A stretch of DNA of 64,000 bases, taken from NCBI GenBank assembly GCA_963804045.1, contig CAWDOR010000036.1, positions 62,001-126,000 on the forward strand, given 5' to 3'. Under the pieces are notes generated by a model. The model saw nothing but the letters and a program-made list of their open reading frames with translations. It did no database searches and had not been told where the DNA came from. The stretch is from Rhodoblastus sp963804045 (GTDB lineage Bacteria; Pseudomonadota; Alphaproteobacteria; Rhizobiales; Beijerinckiaceae). Of the stretch, positions 16,169-25,009 are shown piece by piece; position 1 is the stretch's first letter; the number at the start of each line of letters is the position of its first letter. The translations under genes and the position numbers were made by a program.

Positions 16169-17511
16169 CGTCCCGCCTCCTCGTCGAGAGCCGCGACCAG
16201 CGCGGCGCGATCCGCGTCGGTGTTGATTTCGCTGCTGGCGACCAGCAGCAGCTCGTCGAGCCCGGCGCCGGGCAGAAGCCGCGACACGGGCACGCCGGCC
16301 AAAACGCCATGGCGCGCCGCCTTTTCGACGAAATCGGCCGCCGAGCCGGGCAGGCGCAGGCAGAATTCGTTGAAGAAATTCTGGGTCAACAGGCTCACGC
16401 CGGGGATTTTTTCGACCGCCTCGGCCAGCGCCACGGCATGGGCGTGATTGACCAGGGCGAGTTCGCGCAGCCCCTTCTCGCCCAGCAGCGACATGTGGAT
16501 GGAAAAGGCCAGGGCGCAGAGGCCGGAATTGGTGCAAATGTTGGAGGTGGCCTTTTCGCGGCGAATATGCTGCTCGCGGGTCGAGAGCGTCAGCACGAAG
16601 CCGCGCCGGCCCTCGCTGTCGAGCGTCTGTCCGCAGAGCCGTCCCGGCATTTGCCGGACATATTTTTCGCGCGTGGCGAACAGGCCAAGGTAAGGCCCGC
16701 CGAAATTCAGGCCATTGCCGATCGACTGGCCCTCGGCGACGACAATATCGGCGCCTTGCGCGCCGGGCGGCTCGATCAGGCCGAGCGACAGGATTTCGGT
16801 GGCCACCGCGATCAGCAGCACGCCTTTGGCGCGGCAGGCTTCGGCCAGCGGGCGCAGGTCGCGCAAATTGCCGAAAAAGTCGGGCGATTGCACCACGACG
16901 CAGGACAGGCTGTCGTCGAGCCTGGCGATCAAATCTTCCTGCGCCAGCGGATCGGGCGGCAGCAGGGCGATCTCGTCCTCGGCCATGTCCGACAGGGTGC
17001 GCGCGGTCTCGGCGTAATGGGGATGCAGGCCGCCCGAGAGCAGCGCCTTGCGCCTTTTGGTGACGCGATGGGCCATCAGCACGGCTTCGGCGGTCGCGGT
17101 CGAGCCGTCATACATGGAGGCGTTGGCGACCTCCATGCCGGTGAGACGCGCGACCTGGGTCTGGAATTCGAACAGGACCTGCAAGGTGCCCTGCGAGATT
17201 TCCGGCTGATAGGGCGTGTAGGAGGTCAGGAATTCCGAACGCTGGATCAGATGATCGACGCTGGCGGGGACATGGTGCTTATGCGCGCCGGCGCCGAGGA
17301 AGAAGGGAACCGCGTCGGCGGCGGTGTTTTTCGCCGCCAGCGCGCCGAGAAAGCGCTCGACCTCCAGCTCGCTCTTGCGCGCGGGCAGGTCGAGCTTTTC
17401 CGTCAGCAATTTCCCCGAGGGGGCGTCGGCGAACAGATCGTCAATTCGCGTCAGGCCCATGCGCGTCAGCATGTCCTGGCGCTCGGCGACGCTGAGCGGC
17501 AAATAGCGCAT
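16165..17511 (-). CDS. gcvPA: Glycine dehydrogenase (decarboxylating) subunit 1
   Basis: 448 aa, normal length for the split N-terminal half of the P protein. Begins MRYLPLSVAERQDML and contains FLGAGAHKHHVPASVDHL, YTPYQPEISQGTLQ and the LTLSTREQHIRREKATSNIC segment, all typical. It forms the heterotetramer with GcvPB. Its start lies 9 bp after the dsbA stop, so transcription probably comes from upstream of dsbA or dciA rather than from its own promoter. Confidence 0.95.
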   Translation of the reverse strand: MRYLPLSVAERQDMLTRMGLTRIDDLFADAPSGKLLTEKLDLPARKSELEVERFLGALAAKNTAADAVPFFLGAGAHKHHVPASVDHLIQRSEFLTSYTPYQPEISQGTLQVLFEFQTQVARLTGMEVANASMYDGSTATAEAVLMAHRVTKRRKALLSGGLHPHYAETARTLSDMAEDEIALLPPDPLAQEDLIARLDDSLSCVVVQSPDFFGNLRDLRPLAEACRAKGVLLIAVATEILSLGLIEPPGAQGADIVVAEGQSIGNGLNFGGPYLGLFATREKYVRQMPGRLCGQTLDSEGRRGFVLTLSTREQHIRREKATSNICTNSGLCALAFSIHMSLLGEKGLRELALVNHAHAVALAEAVEKIPGVSLLTQNFFNEFCLRLPGSAADFVEKAARHGVLAGVPVSRLLPGAGLDELLLVASSEINTDADRAALVAALDEEAGR

Positions 17512-17520
17512 CGAAAAACC

Positions 17521-18177
17521 TTATTTCAGATAGGGGGCGAGCAGGGCGTCGAGATCGGCCGGCAGAATTTCGCCGGGATGCTTGTCGCCATTGATGAAGA
17601 AGGTCGGGGTGGCGTTGATGCCGAATTTCTGCGCCGCGTGCGAACGCACGCCGTCCACCTTGTTGAACAGGGCCTGGTCGTTGAGGCAGGCCTCGAAACT
17701 GGCCTGGGTCATGCCGGTCTGTTTCAGGGTGGAGGTCAGGGCCTCCAGCGGATTATTGACGAAAGCCCAACCCTTCTGGGTCTGGAACAGCAGCTCGACC
17801 ACGGCCTCGCGCTTGTCGCCCGAGCAGCGCGCCAGCATGGCGGCGGCGGCGGCCAGCGGATCGAGCGGGAATTCGCGCAGCACGAAGCGCACCTTGCCCT
17901 TTTCGATATAGTCGCTCTTCAGCTTGGGGAAGGTCTCGCCATAAAAGGCGGCGCAATGCGAGCAGGTCATCGAGGCGTATTCGATCATGGTCACCGGCGC
18001 CTTGGCGTCGCCGAGCCAGAGATCGGGCAGGGCCTGTTCGGCCAGCAGCTGATCGAGCGGAATCTTGACCGGCTCCTCCTTTGGCGGCGCCGGCTGCGCG
18101 GCGACCGGCGCGGCGAGCGCCAACAGGCTCAAGGCAAGCAACTCCCGGCGGCGCAGGCCGAAATTTTCATGGGTCAT
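17521..18177 (-). CDS. DsbA family thiol:disulfide oxidoreductase
   Basis: 218 aa. Signal peptide (twin-arginine-like RRR start, hydrophobic ELLALSLLALAAPVAAQ), then a thioredoxin fold with active site CSHC (C72, C75) and cis-proline in NATPTFFING. It should oxidise or isomerise disulfides in the periplasm; this type (BdbD/DsbA-like) is common beside mutY and dciA in Hyphomicrobiales. Same strand as dciA (80 bp upstream) and gcvPA (9 bp downstream). Confidence 0.88.
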   Translation of the reverse strand: MTHENFGLRRRELLALSLLALAAPVAAQPAPPKEEPVKIPLDQLLAEQALPDLWLGDAKAPVTMIEYASMTCSHCAAFYGETFPKLKSDYIEKGKVRFVLREFPLDPLAAAAAMLARCSGDKREAVVELLFQTQKGWAFVNNPLEALTSTLKQTGMTQASFEACLNDQALFNKVDGVRSHAAQKFGINATPTFFINGDKHPGEILPADLDALLAPYLK

Positions 18178-18256
18178 GGGCTGATCCTGCTAATGGAAGG
18201 CGTTAGCCTCTATATAAGCGGCGCGGCGGCGCGGGGAAAGCCCTGAAAGCTCGCGC

Positions 18257-18766
18257 TCACAAGGCTCCGGCGCGGCCGCGCAGCGCTCGCGCGCCCAGGA
18301 GAATCAGGGCCTTGCGCAGTTCCTCGTCGGCGATTCCCTCGGTCAGCTGGCGCGCCTCGTCCACAGCTTGCGGATCGGGCGGAGCCACTTTCGCCGGTCC
18401 GGCGGCGCGCTCCAGCGGTCCCTGGCGAATCGCCAGCCGTCCCACGGCGCGCCAGCCGAGATGGGCGTTGACCCGCTCGACGATCTGCGGCGCCATATGC
18501 TGCACCTCAAGCGCCATGGCGCCGATCACGCGCAGCACCAGCGTCGCCGGCTCGATCGGACCGTCGGGCGCCCTTTCGCGCGGACGCGGCGGCCAGTTCA
18601 GCTTGATCGGCTCGCAACAGGCGGCGAGCTGGGCGCCGACAATATCGGCCCAGTGCAGGATCAGGCTCGACTGGCCAAAGCCCTGCCTGGCCAGCAGGGG
18701 ATCGACCGCGCCGCCGACGAGATCGGCGAGCGGTCGGGCAAAGGAGGCTTTCTTTCGCTTGATCAA
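18257..18766 (-). CDS. DciA family protein (DUF721), helicase-loader-like
   Basis: 169 aa. The N-terminal part (FARPLADLVGGAVDPLLARQGFGQSSLILHW) is the DUF721/DciA domain, followed by a domain with ATLVLRVIGAMALEVQHMAPQIVERVNAHLG. DciA proteins act with DnaB in replication initiation in bacteria that lack DnaC. It is divergent from mutY with only about 37 bp between the starts. Confidence 0.82.
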   Translation of the reverse strand: MIKRKKASFARPLADLVGGAVDPLLARQGFGQSSLILHWADIVGAQLAACCEPIKLNWPPRPRERAPDGPIEPATLVLRVIGAMALEVQHMAPQIVERVNAHLGWRAVGRLAIRQGPLERAAGPAKVAPPDPQAVDEARQLTEGIADEELRKALILLGARALRGRAGAL

Positions 18767-18803
18767 GGCGCCATTCTCTTTTCCCTTTCATTGTTGGCGC
18801 CCC

Positions 18804-19910
18804 ATGGACAAAAGCAAGCGCGAAATCGCCCGATTGCTGCTGGGCTGGTACGATCGCTCCCGCCGCGATCTGCCTTGGCGCGCGCGCGAGGGGGCGCGGC
18901 CCGATCCCTATGCCGTCTGGCTTTCGGAAATCATGCTGCAACAAACCACCGTCGCGGCGGTGAAAAGCTATTACGAGAAGTTTTTGACGCGCTGGCCGGG
19001 CGTCGCGGACCTCGCTGGCGCGCCGCTTGAGGAGGTGCTGCAAGCCTGGGCGGGCCTTGGCTATTATTCGCGCGCCCGAAATCTCCACGCCTGCGCGCGA
19101 AAAATCGTCGCCGACCATGGCGGGGCTTTTCCCGCGCATGAGGCGGAGCTGCGCCGTCTCCCCGGGATTGGCCCCTATACGGCGGCGGCCATCGCGGCCA
19201 TCGCCTTCGACCGGCCCGCCGTTGTGGTGGACGGCAATGTCGAGCGCGTCGTCGCCAGGCTGCTGGCGCTGGAGACGCCTTTGCCGGCGGCGAAGAAGGA
19301 AATAGCCGCTTTTGTCGCGGAGGTCCTGCCCAGCCGCCGCCCCGGCGATTTCGCCCAGGCGACGATGGACCTCGGCGCGACCGTTTGCGCGCCGCGCAGC
19401 CCCGCCTGCGCGATCTGCCCGCTGGCCAAGGCCTGTGCGGCCAAGACGCTGAGGCCGCAGGATTTTCCCAAAAAGCCGGCGAAAAAGCCGCGTCCGTTCC
19501 GGCGCGGCGCGGCTTTCGTGCTGTTTCGCGCCGATGGCGCGGTGCTGGCGCGCAAAAGGCCTGAGCGCGGGCTGCTTGGCGGCATGACCGAATTTTTCGG
19601 CTCGGATTGGCGCGATGGCCGGGGCGAGGATTGGGCCGCGCGTATTTTTCGCGGCGGCGCTCCCGATTGCGCGCCCTGCAAGACCGCGCATTGGCGCCTC
19701 GCCGGCGAAATCGACCATGTGTTCACCCATTTTTCCCTGCGTCTGACGGTGTTCGTCGCCATAGCTCCGGGCCGTTTCGCCGCGCCCGAAAATGGGTTCT
19801 GGCTGGAGCGCGACGCCTTGCGCGGCGCGGCGCTGCCCTCGGTGATGCGCAAGGTGGAAATCCGCGCCTTCAAGGCTTTAGACTTGTCAGGACGCGGAAA
19901 GCCGGCATGA
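18804..19910 (+). CDS. mutY: A/G-specific adenine glycosylase MutY
   Basis: 368 aa from ATG 18804. Catalytic glutamate in SEIMLQQTTV (E42), helix-hairpin-helix RLPGIGPYTAAAIAAIAF, catalytic aspartate in VVVDGNVERV, the iron-sulfur cysteines (CAPRSPACAICPLAKAC) and a C-terminal Nudix-like 8-oxoG-recognition domain (ERGLLGGMTEFFGSDW). It removes adenine paired with 8-oxoguanine. Confidence 0.95.
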   Translation: MDKSKREIARLLLGWYDRSRRDLPWRAREGARPDPYAVWLSEIMLQQTTVAAVKSYYEKFLTRWPGVADLAGAPLEEVLQAWAGLGYYSRARNLHACARKIVADHGGAFPAHEAELRRLPGIGPYTAAAIAAIAFDRPAVVVDGNVERVVARLLALETPLPAAKKEIAAFVAEVLPSRRPGDFAQATMDLGATVCAPRSPACAICPLAKACAAKTLRPQDFPKKPAKKPRPFRRGAAFVLFRADGAVLARKRPERGLLGGMTEFFGSDWRDGRGEDWAARIFRGGAPDCAPCKTAHWRLAGEIDHVFTHFSLRLTVFVAIAPGRFAAPENGFWLERDALRGAALPSVMRKVEIRAFKALDLSGRGKPA

Positions 19911-19957
19911 TGCGGCAGGGGAGCGCCGGCAAGGCAATGTCGGATGGGAGTGCGGCG

Positions 19958-20227
19958 ATGGTCAAGAAGCGCGGCGACAGGCCGGGGGTCGAACTGACGG
20001 AAGGCGCGATCCGCGTCAGCTGGAAGGGCCGGGTGCGCACCATTCTGCCCGCCCCCAAGCCGACCGACGCCGAGGAAGAGGCGGATTTTTTCGTCGATCT
20101 CGACGATGTCGTCTGCTGGGACCCGCCCAATGACGAAATCGAGATCGAAATGAACGAGTTGCAGCGGATTCTCGAGGAAATCGACGAGACATTCGAGCGC
20201 ATGGGGCTGACGGTCGCCTACGAATAA
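19958..20227 (+). CDS. Imm74-like small acidic protein
   Basis: 89 aa from ATG 19958, picked because GGGAG lies 7 nt upstream; other ATGs at 19908 and 19937 are in frame. The pattern ...EGAIRVSWKGR.... DLDDVVCWDPPNDEIEIE..ELQRILEEID resembles proteins grouped as Imm74-type immunity domains. No toxin gene is visible beside it, so a role in contact-dependent immunity is not supported here; housekeeping use is as likely. The neighbours are mutY and a zinc peptidase. Confidence 0.6.
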   Translation: MVKKRGDRPGVELTEGAIRVSWKGRVRTILPAPKPTDAEEEADFFVDLDDVVCWDPPNDEIEIEMNELQRILEEIDETFERMGLTVAYE

Positions 20228-20302
20228 CCGGCGTCCCGGCGCTTCCCCAAAGCCCGCCTCCCCTGTAAACACTCCGGCAAAGCTTGAATGGAGAGCGCCG
20301 CG

Positions 20303-21208
20303 ATGAAATGGGAAGATTTCCGCCAGTCCGACAATATCGAGGATCGCCGGGGCGACGACCAATATGCCGATTCCGGCGCCGGCGGCGGTTTTGGCCTGTC
20401 GTCCGGCCATCTCGGTCTGGGGACCATGGTGGTGCTCGGCCTGATCTCCTATGCGCTGGGCATAGATCCGCGCGTGGTGATCGGCGGCGCCGAAATGGTC
20501 TCGCAAATGGGGGCGGGCGCCGGCGTCCAGCAGCCGGCGGCGCCCGCGCATCAGATGAGCGCGCCAAAAGATCGCATCGGCCAGTTCGTCGCCGCCATTC
20601 TCGCCGAGAATGAGGATGTGTGGAAGGATGTGCTGCCGCAGCAGAAGAACATCCGCTTCGTCCCGGCGCCGGTGGTGCTGTACAATGGCCAGACCCGCTC
20701 CGGCTGCGGCGCGGCGCAATCGGCCATGGGGCCGTTCTATTGCCCCGACGACAAGAAAATTTATCTCGACACCTCCTTCTTCCGCGAAATGCAGAGCAAA
20801 TACGGCGGCGGCGGCGATTTCGCCTATGCCTATGTGATCGCCCATGAAATGGGCCACCATATTCAGGACCAGCTCGGCATTTTGCCGCGCATGCAGGCCG
20901 CGCAGCAGCAGGCGGGGTCGCAGGCCCAGGCCAACGCCATTTCGGTGCGCATCGAATTGCAGGCCGATTGCCTCGCCGGCGTCTGGGCCGCCAACGCCAA
21001 TCAGAAATGGCAGGTGATCGAGCCGGGCGACATAGAGAAGGCTGTCGCCACGGCCCAGGCGATCGGCGACGACAAGTTGCAGCAGGCGGCGCAAGGCCGG
21101 GTCATGCCGGATTCCTTCACCCACGGCTCGGCGGCGCAGCGCGTGCAATGGCTGCAAACCGGGCTGCAATCGGGCCAGATCGACAGCTGCAACACATTCG
21201 CGCAGTGA
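20303..21208 (+). CDS. Neutral zinc metallopeptidase, YpfJ/KPN_02809 family
   Basis: 301 aa. N-terminal soluble lead with MKWEDFRQSDNIEDRRGD, one membrane helix (about 35-60), then the peptidase domain with the zinc motif HEMGHH in YVIAHEMGHHIQDQLG and a downstream ELQADCLAGVWA segment that supplies the third ligand. GGAGAG upstream favours ATG 20303 over 20288. Probably anchored in the inner membrane with the active domain in the periplasm; substrate unknown. Confidence 0.88.
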   Translation: MKWEDFRQSDNIEDRRGDDQYADSGAGGGFGLSSGHLGLGTMVVLGLISYALGIDPRVVIGGAEMVSQMGAGAGVQQPAAPAHQMSAPKDRIGQFVAAILAENEDVWKDVLPQQKNIRFVPAPVVLYNGQTRSGCGAAQSAMGPFYCPDDKKIYLDTSFFREMQSKYGGGGDFAYAYVIAHEMGHHIQDQLGILPRMQAAQQQAGSQAQANAISVRIELQADCLAGVWAANANQKWQVIEPGDIEKAVATAQAIGDDKLQQAAQGRVMPDSFTHGSAAQRVQWLQTGLQSGQIDSCNTFAQ

Positions 21209-21238
21209 TTCGGCCTCGAAAAGCTTTCTGGCGCGGCG

Positions 21239-22024
21239 TCAGCGGCCGCGCCAGAGCGGCGCGCGCTTGTCGAGAAAGGCGCCAATGCCCTCGCGGGCGT
21301 CCAGGGTTTTCAGATTCTCGGCCATCACGTCGCCGGTAAAGCCATAGGCCTGGGCGAGCGGCAATTCGGCCTGGCGGTAAAAGGCCTGCTTGCCGATCGC
21401 CAGCGTCAGCGGCGATTTCGACGCGAGTTTTTGCGCGTAGGCAGCCGTCACCTCTGCGAGTTTTTCCGCCGGCGCCAGTTCATTGACCAGGCCGAAGCGC
21501 AGCGCCGTCGCGGCGTCGATGGACTCGCCCGACAGCAGCATTTGCAGCGCGTGCTTGGGCGCGATGTTGCGCGACAGGGCGACCATCGGCGTCGAGCAGA
21601 ACAGGCCGATATTGACGCCCGGCGTGGCGAAAATCGCGTCATCGGCGGCAAAGGCCAGATCGGCGCTGGCGACCAATTGGGCGCCGGCGGCGGTGGCGGC
21701 GCCATGGACGCGGGCGACGACCGGCTTGGGCAGGGCGACAATGGCCTGCATCACCTCGGAGCAGAGGCCGAAGAGATTTTCAATATAGGCTTCGTCATAG
21801 CTGGTTTCGCGCAATTCCTTGAGATCGTGGCCGGCGCAAAAGGCCGGGCCGGCGCCGGCCAGGACAAGCACGCGCGCGGCGGCGTCGGCGGCGATTTCGG
21901 CCAAAGCGTCGCGCAGGGCGGCGAGCATGCCCAGCGACAGGGCGTTGCGCGTTTTGGGTCGATTGAGCGTGAGCGTGACCACGCCGCCGGCGTCGCCGCG
22001 CAGCAGATAGGGTTCTTCAGTCAT
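21239..22024 (-). CDS. Enoyl-CoA hydratase/isomerase family protein
   Basis: 261 aa from ATG 22024. Crotonase fold: LNRPKTRNALSLGML, the oxyanion-hole segment GPAFCAGHDLKEL and PKPVVARVHGAATAAGAQLVAS. The acid/base glutamates of true hydratases are not evident (the helix has AAGAQLVASADLA), and the layout resembles the ECHDC3-like branch. It may act on an acyl-CoA, but the reaction cannot be fixed. It is convergent with the zinc peptidase gene. Confidence 0.82.
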   Translation of the reverse strand: MTEEPYLLRGDAGGVVTLTLNRPKTRNALSLGMLAALRDALAEIAADAAARVLVLAGAGPAFCAGHDLKELRETSYDEAYIENLFGLCSEVMQAIVALPKPVVARVHGAATAAGAQLVASADLAFAADDAIFATPGVNIGLFCSTPMVALSRNIAPKHALQMLLSGESIDAATALRFGLVNELAPAEKLAEVTAAYAQKLASKSPLTLAIGKQAFYRQAELPLAQAYGFTGDVMAENLKTLDAREGIGAFLDKRAPLWRGR

Positions 22025-22159
22025 CGATGTTGCTTCCCACCTTGCCCTGCGTTGTTCCGCTTCAGCGGCGATGATAGCGCAAGCCCCCCCTGCGACAAGC
22101 CAACATGTGGCCATCGCCGGCGGAAAGCGCTAGAAACGCTCAACCGTGGGAGACAGAAA

Positions 22160-22837
22160 TTGCCGGTTTCGGCCGAACATTTGCGCGACATCGCCGTCTG
22201 GTCGCATGATCTGACGGCGGAGGCTTTCGAGCGCGCCCGCGCCGGGGTGGTGGAGAAAAACTACGCCAAGGGCGCCTATATCTGCCATCGCGGCGACCGG
22301 CTCAACTCCTGGTGCGGCGTGGTTTCCGGCCTGATGAAAATGGGCTCGATTTCGCGCAGCGGCAAGGCCGTCGCCTTTTGCGGCCTGGCGGCGGGCATGT
22401 GGTTCGGCGAGGGCTCGCTGCTCAAGGACGAGCCGCGTCTCTACGATCTGGTGGCGCTGCGCGACACGCGGCTGGCGCTGCTCAACAAAGCGACCTTCTG
22501 CTGGCTGTTCGAGACCTCGGTCGCCTTCAACCGCTTTCTGGTGCGCCAGTTCAACGAGCGCATGGGCCAGTTCATCGCCCTGGTCGAACAGGACCGCATG
22601 CTCGACGCCGAAGCACGCGTGGCCCGCGCCATAGCCTGGCTGCAAAATCCGACGCTCAATCCGCAAGCCAATGGCCGCATCGACATGGATCAGGAGGAGC
22701 TCGGCCAGATCGCCGGCCTGTCGCGCCAGGCCACCAATCGCGCGCTGAAGAGTCTGGAGGCGGCTGGCCTTGTTCAGGTCGAAGCCGGGGGGCTGCGCAT
22801 CGTCGATTTAAGGAAATTGCGCTTTTACGGCGATTGA
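22160..22837 (+). CDS. Crp/Fnr family transcriptional regulator
   Basis: 225 aa from a TTG start at 22160 preceded by GGGAG. N-terminal cyclic-nucleotide-binding-like beta roll (YAKGAYICHRGDRLNSWCGVVSGLMKM), dimer helix, then a winged helix-turn-helix (MDQEELGQIAGLSRQATNRALKSLEAAG). No cysteine cluster of the FNR kind, so it is not an oxygen sensor of that type. It sits 181 bp before the acyl-CoA ligase/Liv operon, which it may control; that is inference. Confidence 0.85.
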   Translation: MPVSAEHLRDIAVWSHDLTAEAFERARAGVVEKNYAKGAYICHRGDRLNSWCGVVSGLMKMGSISRSGKAVAFCGLAAGMWFGEGSLLKDEPRLYDLVALRDTRLALLNKATFCWLFETSVAFNRFLVRQFNERMGQFIALVEQDRMLDAEARVARAIAWLQNPTLNPQANGRIDMDQEELGQIAGLSRQATNRALKSLEAAGLVQVEAGGLRIVDLRKLRFYGD

Positions 22838-23017
22838 GAAGACTAGTCGAAAGTCTAGTGGCGCTTCCGCAGGCGCAGCTCTTCACAATATCAAGCAAAT
22901 CCCTTTCTGGCTGTCAAGCGAGCCATTGCAATTCCGCCTGCGACCGCGCAAGCTGCGCAAAATAATCATGCCTGGGTTGCGCTGGGCACATGGGTGGAAG
23001 CGGCAGGGGGAAGCGTC

Positions 23018-25009
23018 GTGACAGCGACGGGGGCAGGCGCGCGCGCCGATACATTTCCAAAATTCATGCGCATTCATGCGCGCGAGCGCGGCGGCCGGCC
23101 GGCCATGCGCCACAAGGATCGCGGCGTCTGGCAGAGCTGGAGCTGGGCGCAAGCCTATGAAAACGTCCGGGCGCTGGCGCAGGGCCTGCGCGAGCTCGGG
23201 TTGGAGCGCGGCGACCGCATGGCCGTGGTCGGCGCCAATCGTCCGGTGAATTACTGGTCGATCACCGCGGCGCAAATGCTCGCCGCCGCGCCCGTGCCGG
23301 TCTACGCCGACGCCATAGCCGAGGAGCTCGGCTATGTCCTGGAGAACGCCGAAGTCAAGATCGTCATCGCCCAGGACCAGGAGCAGGTCGACAAGGTTTT
23401 GGGCGCGGCGTCGCGGCTGAAAAGCCTGACTCATATTCTCTATGACGAGGATCGCGGCCTGCGCGATTACGACGATCCGCGCCTGTTGAGCGTCGCCGAG
23501 GTCATGCGCCGGGGAAAGCTGGCGCTGGAGAATCACGCCAAGGCGGCGGCGCTCGACGCCGCCATTGACGCGGGCTCCGGCGACGACGTTTCGATCATGC
23601 TCTACACCTCCGGGACAACAGGGCGCTCCAAGGGCGTGGTGCTGTCGGCGGGCCGCTCGGTGGCCGCCGCCGCCGACACCGTGGCCTTCGACAGACTGAC
23701 CGACCGCGATGAGCAGCTCGCCTATCTGCCGTTGGCCTGGGTCGGCGATCACTACATGAATTACGCGCAGGGCATGGTCGCCGGCTTCTGCATGGCCTGT
23801 CCGGAAAGCCCCGAGACCGTGGCGCAGGACCTCAAGGAAATCGGCCCGAGCTTCTATTTCGCGCCGCCCCGGGTGTTCGAGGGCCAGTTGACCCGGATCA
23901 TGATCCGCATGGAGGACGCCGGCGCGCTGAAGCGCGGGCTGTTCCATCATTTCCTCGGCCACGCGCGCAAATGGGGCGAGAAAATCCTCAATGGCGAACA
24001 GGTTCCGCTGCTGGCGCGGCTGCATTATGCGCTGGGCGAGGCGGTGATCTACGCGCCGCTGAAAAACGCCCTGGGCCTGTCGCGGGTGCGGGTCGCCTAC
24101 ACCGCCGGCGAAGCCATCGGCGCGGAACTGTTCTCTTTTTATCGCTCGATCGGCCTCAACCTGAAACAGCTTTATGGCCAGACCGAAGCTTTCCTCTATG
24201 TGACCTGCCACGCCGACGGCCATGTGCGCTCCGACACGGTCGGCGCGCCGGCGCCTCATGTCGATATTCGCATCGCAGACGATGGCGAAGTGCAGTTCAA
24301 ATCGCCGGGACAATTTGTCGAATATTTCAAGGAGCCGGAAAAGACCGCGGAGGCCATGACACCGGACGGCTACGTGAAAACCGGCGACGCCGGCTTCTTC
24401 GACGATGACGGCCAGTTGCGCATCATCGACCGCGCCAAGGATGTCGGCAAGCTCGTCGACGGCAGCCTGTTCGCGCCCAAATATATCGAGAACAAGCTGA
24501 AATTCTTCCCCAATATCAAGGAGGCCGTGGCCTTTGGCGACAAGCGCGGCTTTGCCTCTGTGATGATCAACATCGACCTCACCGCCATGGGCAACTGGGC
24601 CGAGCGCAACAATATTTCCTACGCCTCCTATCAGGAGCTGGCCGGACATCCGCAGGTCAGCGAGATCGTCCAGGGCCATGTCGAGGCGGTGAACGAAATC
24701 CTGTCGCGCGAGCCGCGCGTGGCCGGCGCCCAGATCAAACGCTTCCTCATCCTGCACAAGGAGCTGGACGCCGATGACGGCGAGCTGACGCGCACGCAAA
24801 AAGTGCGGCGCGGCTTCATCGCCGAGCGCTACGCGCCGCTGGTCAACGCGCTTTACGACGGCTCGACCGAGCAGGATGTTTCGACGCAGGTGACTTTCGA
24901 GGACGGCCGCACCGGCGTGATTTCGGCGCGGGTGAAAATCCACGACGTCAAGAGTTTCGAGCCCGCTTCCGCCCCGGCGGCGGCCCCCAGGGAGGCGCGG
25001 GCGGCATGA
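23018..25009 (+). CDS. AMP-binding acyl-CoA synthetase (long-chain fatty acid-CoA ligase type)
   Basis: 663 aa from GTG 23018 (GGGGGAAG upstream). ANL-family motifs: P-loop MLYTSGTTGRSKGV, YGQTEAF, KTGDAGFFDDDGQLRIIDR and C-terminal GELTRTQKVRRGF. It forms an acyl-adenylate and then the CoA thioester. The stop overlaps the livG-like start (ATGA), tying it to the ABC transporter. In other alphaproteobacteria such synthetases next to Liv genes serve uptake of organic or aromatic acids; substrate here unknown. Confidence 0.9.
   Translation: MTATGAGARADTFPKFMRIHARERGGRPAMRHKDRGVWQSWSWAQAYENVRALAQGLRELGLERGDRMAVVGANRPVNYWSITAAQMLAAAPVPVYADAIAEELGYVLENAEVKIVIAQDQEQVDKVLGAASRLKSLTHILYDEDRGLRDYDDPRLLSVAEVMRRGKLALENHAKAAALDAAIDAGSGDDVSIMLYTSGTTGRSKGVVLSAGRSVAAAADTVAFDRLTDRDEQLAYLPLAWVGDHYMNYAQGMVAGFCMACPESPETVAQDLKEIGPSFYFAPPRVFEGQLTRIMIRMEDAGALKRGLFHHFLGHARKWGEKILNGEQVPLLARLHYALGEAVIYAPLKNALGLSRVRVAYTAGEAIGAELFSFYRSIGLNLKQLYGQTEAFLYVTCHADGHVRSDTVGAPAPHVDIRIADDGEVQFKSPGQFVEYFKEPEKTAEAMTPDGYVKTGDAGFFDDDGQLRIIDRAKDVGKLVDGSLFAPKYIENKLKFFPNIKEAVAFGDKRGFASVMINIDLTAMGNWAERNNISYASYQELAGHPQVSEIVQGHVEAVNEILSREPRVAGAQIKRFLILHKELDADDGELTRTQKVRRGFIAERYAPLVNALYDGSTEQDVSTQVTFEDGRTGVISARVKIHDVKSFEPASAPAAAPREARAA

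Noticed and set aside
16156..18246. Open frame of almost 700 codons on the plus strand over gcvPA and dsbA
   Set aside because: It is the antisense shadow of GC-rich genes; it has no family features, while the minus strand reads two well-known proteins.
19958..20227. Toxin-immunity pair involving the Imm74-like protein
   Set aside because: No toxin, secretion or repeat protein is nearby; neighbours are DNA repair and peptidase genes.
19175..24943. Very long minus-strand frames (660-690 codons) opposite mutY/peptidase and the acyl-CoA ligase
   Set aside because: Same cause: high GC removes stops on the other strand. No domain, no ribosome binding site.
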